From: DAOMOD01 sp964526035
GTDB taxonomy: Bacteria; Pseudomonadota; Gammaproteobacteria; Xanthomonadales; BPKI01
Reading direction: 5' to 3'
DNA: 7,666 bases
Assembly: GCA_964526035.1 (NCBI GenBank)
Contig: CAZGKE010000157.1
Location: 1 to 7,666 of the forward strand
Below the pieces are notes generated by a model, which saw nothing but the letters and a program-made list of their open reading frames with translations, did not search any database and was not told the origin of the DNA. The position numbers and the translations under genes are program-made. Shown one piece after another: positions 1 to 7,588 of the stretch; position 1 is the stretch's first letter; every line of letters begins with the position of its first letter.

Positions 1-1251
1 CATCGGATTGTTGGGATGTGTGGTCCAGTCCTGGAACCTGCCGTCGTCGACGCGCTGCATGCTGATGCAGTCCTCCACAGGGCACACATGCATGCACAGA
101 TTGCAGCCGACGCATTCGGCATCGACCACCTCGAAATGGCGCGCACCATCCTTTTCATTGAGGATGGCCTGGTGCGCGGCGTCCTCGCAGGCAATGTGGC
201 AAAGGCCGCACTTGATGCACTTGTCCTGGTCGATGCGCGCCTTGATGTCGTACTTCAGGTTGAGGAACTGCCAGTCGGTGACATTGGGCACGGCCAGTCC
301 GACCAGGTCATCCAGCGTCGCGTAGCCCTTCTCATCCATCCAGTTGGACAGGCCGGAGATCATGTCGTCCACGATCCGGAAACCGTAGTGCATGGCGGCC
401 GTGCACACCTGCACGGTGCCGGCGCCGAGCACCATGAACTCGGCAGCGTCGCGCCAGCTTCCGATGCCGCCGATGCCGGAGATCGGCCGGCGATGGGTTT
501 CGGCGTCGCGCGCGATCTCTGCCACCATGTTCAGCGCGATGGGCTTCACTGCCGGACCGCAGTAGCCGCCATGAGTGCCCTTGCCGTCGACGGTGGGCAG
601 CGGCGCCATCAGGTCGAGGTCGACCCCGACGATGGAGTTGATGGTGTTGATCAGCGACACCGCATCGGTGCCACCGCGGAACGCGGCGCGCGCTGCGTGG
701 CGCACGTCGGTGATGTTGGGGGTGAGCTTGACGATGCACGGCAGGTTCGAGTGCTGCTTGACCCAGCGCGCCACCATCTCGATGTATTCGGGCACCTGCC
801 CCACCGCCGAGCCCATGCCGCGCTCGGACATGCCGTGCGGGCATCCGAAGTTGAGCTCCACCGCATCGGCGCCGGTGTCCTCTACCATCGTCAATATGTT
901 TTTCCACGACTCTTCGTCGCATGGGACCATCAGCGACACCACCATCGCCCGGTCCGGCCAGTCACGCTTGACCTGGCGGATTTCGGCCAGGTTGACGTCC
1001 AATGGACGATCGGTGATCAGCTCGATGTTGTTGAGGCCTGCAATCCGCTGGCCCTTGAGCGACACCGCACCGTACCGCGAGCTGACGTTGACGATGGGCG
1101 GATCCAGCCCCAGCGTCTTCCACACCACGCCGCCCCAGCCGGCTTCGAAAGCGCGGTTGACGTTGTAAGCCTTGTCGGTGGGCGGCGCCGAGGCCAGCCA
1201 GAACGGGTTGGGCGATTGAATGCCGACGAAGTTGCAGCGCAGATCAGCCAT
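1..1251 (-). CDS. preA: NAD-dependent dihydropyrimidine dehydrogenase, PreA subunit (3' end cut off by window edge)
   Basis: PreA carries the pyrimidine-reducing FMN site of the cytosolic PreT-PreA enzyme, which reduces uracil and thymine to their 5,6-dihydro forms. Reading from the ATG at 1251 gives 417 codons with no stop before base 1. The N-terminal TIM barrel resembles dihydroorotate dehydrogenase, with the substrate loop CPHGM at residues 137-141 followed by SERGMGSAVGQ (142-152), and an FMN-phosphate glycine motif ISGIGGIGS at 257-265. The C-terminal ferredoxin domain has two 4Fe-4S motifs: C345, C348, C351, C355 and C380, C383, C386, C390. Family members are about 410-430 residues, so only a few residues are probably missing. 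The start is supported by GGGAG at 1258-1262, six bases upstream. The gene overlaps the end of preT by 8 bases (ATGGCTGA), which suggests translational coupling. V150 occupies the position of the catalytic Cys of mammalian dihydropyrimidine dehydrogenase (see findings). Identity is very secure; exact substrate preference is inferred. Confidence 0.95.
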   Translation of the reverse strand, partial: MADLRCNFVGIQSPNPFWLASAPPTDKAYNVNRAFEAGWGGVVWKTLGLDPPIVNVSSRYGAVSLKGQRIAGLNNIELITDRPLDVNLAEIRQVKRDWPDRAMVVSLMVPCDEESWKNILTMVEDTGADAVELNFGCPHGMSERGMGSAVGQVPEYIEMVARWVKQHSNLPCIVKLTPNITDVRHAARAAFRGGTDAVSLINTINSIVGVDLDLMAPLPTVDGKGTHGGYCGPAVKPIALNMVAEIARDAETHRRPISGIGGIGSWRDAAEFMVLGAGTVQVCTAAMHYGFRIVDDMISGLSNWMDEKGYATLDDLVGLAVPNVTDWQFLNLKYDIKARIDQDKCIKCGLCHIACEDAAHQAILNEKDGARHFEVVDAECVGCNLCMHVCPVEDCISMQRVDDGRFQDWTTHPNNPM

Positions 1252-2611
1252 GTCGGTCTCCCAGCGAGCGATGGATCGATGCTGCGGCGCGCTTGCCGTC
1301 CTCAACCGCCTGCACGGTCAGATCATTGTGATCGGCGACGCAGTCGCCGCCCGCCCAAACGCCGGGCAACGAGGTGCGGTACTGGTCGTCGACCGCAATA
1401 CGCCCGCTGCGAAGCGCCATGGGCGGACCGCCGTTCTCGTGGAGATCATCCTCGTCGAGAACCTGGCCGATGGCCTTGAGCACGGTATCGGCGAGCAGCG
1501 TGAAGCGGTCACCGCTTCCGCTCAGTCGGCCGTCGTCGTCGAGCCGCGTGTATTCGAACTCGATGCCGGAGAGCTGGCCCGCCTGGCTGAGAATCCGCTT
1601 CGGCTGCGCCCAGTGCATCACGCTGACGCCCTCGCTCTTGGCGAATTCCTGTTCGGCTACGGTCGCGCTCATCGATTCCGGCCCACGCCGATAGACCAGG
1701 GTGACGCGGTCGGCCCCCAGGCGTCGACTCTGTACGGCGGCGTCGATGGCGGTATTGCCACCGCCGATCACGACCACGCGACGCCCGACGGCAAGACGCG
1801 AGAGGTCGTCGCACTGTCGCAGTTCGGCGATGAAGTCGACCGCATTGCGGACACCGTCGAGTTCCTCGCCAGCCGCGCCAAGCGCGTTGACGGCACCGAG
1901 ACCGATACCCAGAAATACGGCGTCATAATCCTGACAGAGCTGCGCAAGCTGCACGTCGATCCCGAGCGTCTGTTCGCAGCGCAGTTCGATTCCGCCGATG
2001 GAAAGCAGCCAGTCGATCTCGCGCTGGACGAAGTCAGGCACCTTGTAGGCGGCAATGCCGTACTCGTTGAGACCACCCGGCCTGGGCCGGCCATCGAACA
2101 CGGTGATTCTGTGCCCTTCGACCGCCAGAGCATGAGCGCAGGCCAGGCCGGCAGGCCCGGCCCCGACCACCGCCACGCTGTGCCCGGTCTGCGGCTTGCG
2201 CGAAAACAGTTCGGCGCCGTCGCGAAACACCCAGTCGGTGGCGTAGCGCTGCAGCGCACCGATGCGTATCGCGGTATCGCCCTCGACGTTGCGCACGCAG
2301 TCGCCTTCGCAGAGGATTTCGGTGGGGCAGACGCGCGCGCAGCTGCCGCCGAAGATGTTCGCTTCGAGGATGGTCCGGGCGGCACCGCGTTGATCCTCCG
2401 TGGCAATGCGGCGGATGAAGTGCGGGATCTCGATGCCGGTGGGACAGGCCTTGATGCAGGGCGCGTCGTAGCAGTAGAGGCAGCGATGGGCCTCGACCAG
2501 CGCAGCCTGGCGGTTCAGCGGCGGCTCGACGTCGGCGAAATTCCTTGCCAGCTGTTCCGCTGACAGGCGCCCCGCTGCGACGTCGCCAACGGCTTTGCGT
2601 TTCATGCCCAT
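1244..2611 (-). CDS. preT: NAD-dependent dihydropyrimidine dehydrogenase, PreT subunit (FAD/NAD(P)H, Fe-S)
   Basis: PreT takes electrons from NAD(P)H through FAD and passes them via Fe-S clusters to PreA. The 455-residue product has the layout of the N-terminal part of eukaryotic dihydropyrimidine dehydrogenase and of the glutamate synthase small subunit. An alpha-helical Fe-S domain carries C44, C47, C52, C56 and C91, C95, C101, C105. A FAD Rossmann motif VVGAGPAGLACA lies at 148-159, a second nucleotide-binding motif VVVIGGGNTAIDAA at 279-292, and AGGDC at 420-424 closes the FAD site. I chose the ATG at 2611 because GGGGAG at 2617-2622 stands five bases before it. An in-frame GTG at 2647 would run the coding sequence into the REP-type repeat and lacks such a site; the ATG at 2605 is also possible. 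The 8-base overlap with preA fits a fixed-stoichiometry complex. The main alternative, a glutamate synthase small subunit, is made unlikely by the adjoining preA. Confidence 0.93.
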   Translation of the reverse strand: MGMKRKAVGDVAAGRLSAEQLARNFADVEPPLNRQAALVEAHRCLYCYDAPCIKACPTGIEIPHFIRRIATEDQRGAARTILEANIFGGSCARVCPTEILCEGDCVRNVEGDTAIRIGALQRYATDWVFRDGAELFSRKPQTGHSVAVVGAGPAGLACAHALAVEGHRITVFDGRPRPGGLNEYGIAAYKVPDFVQREIDWLLSIGGIELRCEQTLGIDVQLAQLCQDYDAVFLGIGLGAVNALGAAGEELDGVRNAVDFIAELRQCDDLSRLAVGRRVVVIGGGNTAIDAAVQSRRLGADRVTLVYRRGPESMSATVAEQEFAKSEGVSVMHWAQPKRILSQAGQLSGIEFEYTRLDDDGRLSGSGDRFTLLADTVLKAIGQVLDEDDLHENGGPPMALRSGRIAVDDQYRTSLPGVWAGGDCVADHNDLTVQAVEDGKRAAASIHRSLGDRHG

Positions 2612-2614
2612 ACG

Positions 2615-2622
2615 CTCTCCCC
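2615..2622 (-). promoter_or_regulatory. Ribosome binding site that fixes the preT start
   Basis: On the minus strand this reads GGGGAGAG, a strong purine-rich Shine-Dalgarno match. Its GGGGAG core ends five bases before the ATG at 2611 and eleven before the ATG at 2605. No comparable site precedes the in-frame GTG at 2647. This favours a 455-residue PreT and leaves the neighbouring palindrome outside the coding region. Confidence 0.7.
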
Positions 2623-2634
2623 GATCATGCATTG

Positions 2635-2709
2635 TGCAGGAGCCCACCCGTGGGCGACCCGCCGACGCTTCGTACCCGACCCCCGGTCGCCCACGGGTGG
2701 GCTACTGCA
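2635..2709. repeat. Pair of inverted REP-type hairpins (BIME-like) in the mmsA-preT gap
   Basis: Two 25-base arms, 2635-2659 and 2685-2709, are inverted copies with a single mismatch, separated by a 25-base spacer. Each arm is itself a hairpin: GCCCAC, two bases, GTGGGC. At the foot of each hairpin is a tetranucleotide, GGAG in the left unit (plus strand) and GTAG in the right unit (minus strand), as in GTAGCCCACCCGTGGGC. A GTAG/GGAG foot followed by a short palindrome, in head-to-head pairs, is the known layout of bacterial REP sequences moved by RAYT (IS200/IS605-like TnpA-REP) transposases. No RAYT gene lies in this window. The pair occupies most of the 117-base gap between mmsA and preT. 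In RNA it could form either two small hairpins or one long stem, so it may stabilise the upstream message or attenuate transcription into preT. That functional role is inference. Confidence 0.8.
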
Positions 2710-2728
2710 GGCGAACGCGAAATCCCCC

Positions 2729-4264
<1,536 letters not shown>

Positions 4265-4280
4265 GGTCTGGACCTCGGGT

Positions 4281-4530
4281 AGCTCGGATTTCTCACACCG
4301 GTCGCGGATGATCGCGCCGGGATCGTGGTGATTGGCGCCGGTCCGGAAGGCGGCGCATAGCCGTAGCTATGGGCCAACTGAGGACCAAGCCAAGCGCCGC
4401 GAGACCGGTGCGAGGGCCGCGAAGCGCGAAGATGCAGCGGCGCAGTATGTGCGCAGCGGCAGGTCGCGGAAATCGAGACGTTGTGGTGCTTGCCTGGCAT
4501 CTTCGTGCGCCGGTGTGAGAAATGCGGGCT
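4281..4530. mobile_element. 250-base segment with 21-base terminal inverted repeats (MITE-like or dispersed repeat)
   Basis: The 265-base gap between aptA and mmsA is almost filled by a segment bounded by inverted repeats, 4281-4301 and 4510-4530, matching at 19 of 21 positions. The inner 14 bases (ccggtgtgagaaat read inward-out) are perfect. The interior holds a perfect 6-bp hairpin, CATAGC-CGTA-GCTATG, at 4356-4371. The segment has no recognisable gene: short open frames crossing it have unconvincing, Arg/Ser-rich composition and match no transposase I know. The right end touches the aptA stop codon (4530-4532) and the left end lies 16 bases before the mmsA start. I see no clear target-site duplication. 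The size, terminal repeats and lack of coding capacity fit a non-autonomous miniature element or a decayed, dispersed intergenic repeat. Assignment to an element family is not possible from this window alone. Confidence 0.55.
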
Positions 4531-5879
4531 TAGGCCACTGCGCGGATGGATTCGCGCAGGCCTTCGAACAGCTGGTGGATTTCCGATTCGGTGCTGATCA
4601 CCGGCGGCGCCAGGGCAATGGTGTCGCCGGTGAAGCGCACCAGCAGCCCCCGCTTGAGCGCGTCCTCGAACAGGCGGATGGCGCGCAGACCCGGTTTGCC
4701 TTCCATCGGCACCATTTCGAACGCCGCCGCCGCGGCAAAATTGCGGGTGTCGATGATGTTGGGCTCGCCCCTCAGCGACTGCACACCTTCCTCCATCAGC
4801 GTGCCGAGTTCTGCGAACCGCTGCGGAATTCCATCGGAGTGCAGAATGTCGAGCGTGGCATGCGCCGCCGCCACCGCCAGCGCGTGTCCGGAGTAGGTGT
4901 AGCCGTGGAACAATTCGACCGCGTAATCCGGACCCTGCATGAAGGCGTCGTAGATGCCCTGGCGCGCGATCACCCCGCCCATCGGCACGGTACCGTTGTT
5001 GACCCCCTTGGCGAAGGTGATCAGGTCAGGTGTGACATCGAAGGCCTGCGCGCCGAACCAGTCGCCCATGCGACCGAAGCCGCAGATCACCTCGTCAAAG
5101 ATCAGCAGGATGCCGTGCCTGTCGCAGATCTCGCGCAGGCGCTGCAGGTAACCGACCGGCGGAACGATGACGCCGACCGAGCCCTGCATCGGCTCGACGA
5201 TGACGGCAGCGATGGTGGAGGCATCGTGCAGCGTGACCAGACGCTCCAGCTCGTCGGCCAGATGCGCTCCCCAGGTCGGCTGTCCGCGCGAAAAGGCCAT
5301 TTCGGCAAGATTGTGCGTATGCGGCAGATGATCGACGCCGGGGATCATGGCCGGCGCGAACATCTTGCGATTGGCCACCATGCCGCCGACCGAAATGCCG
5401 CCGAGCCCGACCCCGTGGTAGCCGCGTTCGCGGCCGATGAAGCGCGTGCGTGAAGCCTCACCGCGCAGCCGGTGATAGCCCAGCGCGATCTTCAGTGAGG
5501 TGTCGACCGCCTCGGAACCGGAGTTGGTGAAGAACACGCGGTTGAGATCGCCGGGCGCGATGTCGGCGATGCGCTCTGCCAGACGGAAGGTCTCCGGGCT
5601 GGCCACCTGGAACGCGGGGATGTAGTCGGCGCGGTCGAGCTGCGCCTTCACCGCCCCGGTGATGCGCGGATCGCCATGGCCGAGCCCGCAGCACCACAGA
5701 CCGGAGAGTCCATCGAACAGCTGCTGGCCCTCGCAGGTGGTGTACCAGGCGCCGCGCGCGCCGACCAGCAGGCGATCGAGCGGACGGGTGCGCTTGAAAT
5801 AGCGGTTGTGGGTGAACGGCATCCAGTAGGGGTCGAGGTCGAGATCCTCGTGCTGGACGGCGGCAGCGGGTCTGGTCAT
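4530..5879 (-). CDS. aptA: Omega-amino acid (beta-alanine):pyruvate aminotransferase
   Basis: This PLP-dependent class III aminotransferase moves the amino group of beta-alanine to pyruvate, giving malonate semialdehyde and L-alanine. The 449 residues match the usual length of bacterial omega-amino acid:pyruvate aminotransferases. Visible features are the N-terminal YWMPFTHNRYFK (19-30), the PLP-phosphate loop SGSEAVD (120-126), ERGYHG (151-156), D262 in FDEV that contacts the pyridine nitrogen, the Schiff-base K291 in TFAKGVNNGTVPMGG, and HGYTYSGH (325-332). R415 in LVRFTGDT sits where this group has its carboxylate-binding Arg. It is the first gene of the minus-strand set, divergent from the beta-ureidopropionase that supplies its substrate. 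The ribosome site is weak (CGGA a few bases before the ATG at 5879). Related class III enzymes act on GABA or other amines, so the beta-alanine assignment rests on both motifs and neighbours. Confidence 0.9.
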   Translation of the reverse strand: MTRPAAAVQHEDLDLDPYWMPFTHNRYFKRTRPLDRLLVGARGAWYTTCEGQQLFDGLSGLWCCGLGHGDPRITGAVKAQLDRADYIPAFQVASPETFRLAERIADIAPGDLNRVFFTNSGSEAVDTSLKIALGYHRLRGEASRTRFIGRERGYHGVGLGGISVGGMVANRKMFAPAMIPGVDHLPHTHNLAEMAFSRGQPTWGAHLADELERLVTLHDASTIAAVIVEPMQGSVGVIVPPVGYLQRLREICDRHGILLIFDEVICGFGRMGDWFGAQAFDVTPDLITFAKGVNNGTVPMGGVIARQGIYDAFMQGPDYAVELFHGYTYSGHALAVAAAHATLDILHSDGIPQRFAELGTLMEEGVQSLRGEPNIIDTRNFAAAAAFEMVPMEGKPGLRAIRLFEDALKRGLLVRFTGDTIALAPPVISTESEIHQLFEGLRESIRAVA

Positions 5880-6058
5880 GGGTTCCGGGCAGGTCCGTGC
5901 TTGGTGGCGAATCCCTACATTACTCCGCGCGACTGCAATCTGGAATCGCCGGGGTGGGTTGGCCGGTGGTGCACGCCTGCGCCGGTTCGTGCCATTCTCT
6001 GGCGACCTTCAAACAGCCCGAGCGACCGCGCCGGACGCGGCCCTGCAGGAGAGACGCG
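5880..6058. promoter_or_regulatory. Divergent control region between aptA and the beta-ureidopropionase gene
   Basis: This 179-base gap lies between two genes transcribed away from each other, so it should carry both promoters and any pathway-specific operator. I cannot assign a convincing sigma-70 pair. On the minus strand, TAATGT (5922-5917) is the most AT-rich hexamer and a possible -10, but its -35 at 17-base spacing is poor. Two weak symmetry elements are present: GGCGAATCC (5906-5914) facing GGAATCGCC (5942-5950) with one mismatch, and CCGCG-5-CGCGG (6026-6040). AGGAG at 6047-6051 is the ribosome site for the rightward gene. No regulator gene is visible in the window. Confidence 0.45.
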
Positions 6059-6928
6059 ATGCCGAGAATCGTGAAATGCGGATTGATCCAGACTTCCATG
6101 GCCTGCGCCGCCGACGAGTCGATTCCGGTCATCCGCGAGGCCAACATCAACAAGACCCTTGTGCTGATCGAGCAGGCCGCCGCCGAAGGCGTGCAGATCC
6201 TGTGCATGCAGGAGATCTTCACCGGCCCCTACTTCTGCGCCGAGCAGAGCCCGCGATGGTACGAGTCCACCGAGAAAATACCCGACGGTCCGACCGTCAA
6301 GCTCATGCAGGAACTGGCCCGTCGCCACCGAATGGTCATCGTCGTACCGATCTACGAGGAAGACGTCGCCGGGATCTACTACAACACCGCCGCGGTGGTC
6401 GACGCCGACGGCAGCTATCTCGGCAAGTACCGCAAGCACCACATTCCGCACTGCCTGCCGGGGTTCTTCGAGAAGTTCTATTTCCGCCCGGGCAACCTCG
6501 GCTATCCGGTGTTCGACACCGCCTACGCCAAGGTCGGCGTCTACATCTGCTACGACCGACACTTTCCCGAAGGCGCGCGCGCGCTGGGGCTCAACGGGGC
6601 CGAGATCGTGTTCAATCCTTCGGCCACCGTGGCCGGCCTTTCCGAGTACCTGTGGAAGCTCGAGCAGCCGGCGCACGCCGTCGCCAACGCCTATTTCGTC
6701 GGCGCCATCAACCGGGTCGGGACCGAGGCGCCGTGGAACATCGGCGAATTCTACGGCCAGAGCTACTTCTGCGACCCGCGCGGGCAGTTCCTTGCCACTG
6801 CGTCTCGCGACCGCGACGAACTGGTGACCGCCGAACTCGACCTCGACCAGATCCGCGAAGTGCGCAATATCTGGCAGTTCTATCGCGATCGCCGTCCGGA
6901 CAGTTACCAGTCGCTGGTGCAACTTTGA
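6059..6928 (+). CDS. Beta-ureidopropionase (N-carbamoyl-beta-alanine amidohydrolase), nitrilase superfamily
   Basis: This enzyme hydrolyses N-carbamoyl-beta-alanine to beta-alanine, CO2 and ammonia, the third step of reductive pyrimidine breakdown. The 289-residue product is a complete carbon-nitrogen hydrolase domain with the Glu-Lys-Cys triad: E52 in MQEIF, K126 in KYRKHHIP and C164 in YICYDRHFPE. E138 in FFEKFYFRPGN is the additional Glu seen in this group. The stretches NGAEIVFNPSAT (179-190), INRVGTE (217-223) and FYGQSY (231-236) recall animal beta-ureidopropionase (UPB1), but the long N-terminal extension of the animal enzyme is absent. The ATG at 6059 is chosen because AGGAG (6047-6051) stands seven bases upstream; an in-frame extension back to 5897 lacks a ribosome site and would run into the divergent control region. 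N-carbamoylputrescine amidase is the nearest alternative, made less likely by these motifs and by the pyrimidine-pathway neighbours. Confidence 0.9.
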   Translation: MPRIVKCGLIQTSMACAADESIPVIREANINKTLVLIEQAAAEGVQILCMQEIFTGPYFCAEQSPRWYESTEKIPDGPTVKLMQELARRHRMVIVVPIYEEDVAGIYYNTAAVVDADGSYLGKYRKHHIPHCLPGFFEKFYFRPGNLGYPVFDTAYAKVGVYICYDRHFPEGARALGLNGAEIVFNPSATVAGLSEYLWKLEQPAHAVANAYFVGAINRVGTEAPWNIGEFYGQSYFCDPRGQFLATASRDRDELVTAELDLDQIREVRNIWQFYRDRRPDSYQSLVQL

Positions 6929-6971
6929 GGGCCGCCCGCATCGCGACCCGATTGTCCTTGAAGTGTCCAAC

Positions 6972-7460
6972 ATGACCGAGTACGACGATTCGCTGCGCCT
7001 GAACATCAAGGACTGGCTGATGTCCGAAGGCTGGGCCGTCAGCGAGCGTGAGCATGCGGAGGCGCACTGGGTGCTGGTGGCCGAGGACAGCAGCAAGCGC
7101 CGCGTGGTGTTGGCACAGGCGCGGTCTCCGGCCGAGCAGATCCGCATCCAGGCCACCGTGGAGTTTTCCGACCAACACCGCCAGCAGTTCGCCGGCCTGC
7201 CGGCTGCGCAACGCGATGCGGTTCTCTGGGACGTGCGCATGCGTCTGCTGTCGATGCACGTGGAGTTCAGCGGACTCGGCGCGCCGCTCGAGCGGGTCCA
7301 CATCAACCAGCGCATCTATCTTGATGGGCTGAGCCGCGACGGGCTGATGCAACGGGTATCGCAGGTGAAGGATGCGATGATCTGCGTCATCTGGTCGACC
7401 CTGCGCCTGCTCGGCAACGAACCTCCGCCAACCGGCCGCGGCGACTTCCTTGTGCACTGA
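6972..7460 (+). CDS. Conserved protein of unknown function, DUF2299-like
   Basis: A 162-residue acidic, soluble-looking protein with no signal peptide or membrane segment. The layout recalls DUF2299 proteins: an N-terminal helix with IKDWLMSEGW (12-21), a central beta-rich part, a middle segment with VEFSDQHRQQFAGL (63-76), then RIYLDGLSRDGLMQRV (114-129) and a hydrophobic C-terminal helix (about 130-148). Similarity to DUF2299 is from memory of the family pattern and is moderate. The gene starts 43 bases after the beta-ureidopropionase stop on the same strand, with no strong terminator between, so co-transcription is plausible. The ATG at 6972 is preferred over an in-frame GTG at 6963, although the ribosome site is weak for both. 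No link to pyrimidine metabolism can be read from the sequence, and no catalytic motif is visible. Confidence 0.8.
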   Translation: MTEYDDSLRLNIKDWLMSEGWAVSEREHAEAHWVLVAEDSSKRRVVLAQARSPAEQIRIQATVEFSDQHRQQFAGLPAAQRDAVLWDVRMRLLSMHVEFSGLGAPLERVHINQRIYLDGLSRDGLMQRVSQVKDAMICVIWSTLRLLGNEPPPTGRGDFLVH

Positions 7461-7495
7461 TCGGGGCCAAGCGAAACCGGCAAACCCGGCCCCGA
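7461..7495 (+). terminator. Possible hairpin after the DUF2299-like gene; weak terminator candidate
   Basis: A perfect 8-base inverted repeat, TCGGGGCC (7461-7468) and GGCCCCGA (7488-7495), begins immediately after the stop codon and encloses a 19-base loop. The stem is GC-rich and well placed for transcription termination. No T-run follows (next is GTCGCCCCC) and the loop is long, so it is not a canonical Rho-independent terminator. It could instead be a message-stabilising hairpin or have no role. Confidence 0.35.
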
Positions 7496-7540
7496 GTCGC
7501 CCCCGACGTTCGCCTTAGGTGGGATGGCAAGGCGTGGCGT

Positions 7541-7561
7541 AATGTGCTAAATGGTCACATT
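7541..7561. promoter_or_regulatory. Small inverted repeat upstream of the last gene; possible operator
   Basis: AATGTG (7541-7546) and CACATT (7556-7561) form a perfect 6-base inverted repeat with a 9-base centre, 27 bases before the ATG at 7589. It sits in the most AT-rich part of the 7461-7588 gap, where a promoter for the last gene is expected. It resembles a CRP-type TGTGA-N6-TCACA box, but the spacing is one base too long and the left half has C instead of A. It is therefore reported as an unassigned palindrome. Confidence 0.3.
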
Positions 7562-7588
7562 GCCGTCACAGTCCAACGAGACCTATCG

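Noticed and set aside
16..1479. Long plus-strand open frame of 487 codons, antisense to preA
   Set aside because: It is a mirror of the real minus-strand gene in GC-rich DNA. Its translation is rich in His, Asp, Arg and Val with no domain, whereas the opposite strand gives a full PreA with FMN and Fe-S motifs.
1220..2563. Plus-strand open frame of 447 codons across preT
   Set aside because: Antisense shadow of preT: no recognisable domain, no ribosome site, and complete motif content on the minus strand.
4332..5453. Plus-strand open frame of 373 codons from the inverted-repeat segment into aptA
   Set aside because: Crosses the end of the non-coding repeat and then lies antisense to aptA; no transposase or other family motif.
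5897..6058. 54-codon N-terminal extension of beta-ureidopropionase
   Set aside because: The extension lies in the divergent control region, has no ribosome site, and the strong AGGAG at 6047-6051 serves the ATG at 6059. The domain begins right after that ATG.
5915..7315. Minus-strand open frame of 466 codons across beta-ureidopropionase and the DUF2299-like gene
   Set aside because: Spans two plus-strand genes and the divergent control region, has no domain, and is explained by GC bias of the opposing genes.
7541..7561. CRP/Clp-type binding site
   Set aside because: The two half sites are spaced one base too far apart and the left half is TGTGC, so the match to TGTGA-N6-TCACA is not convincing.
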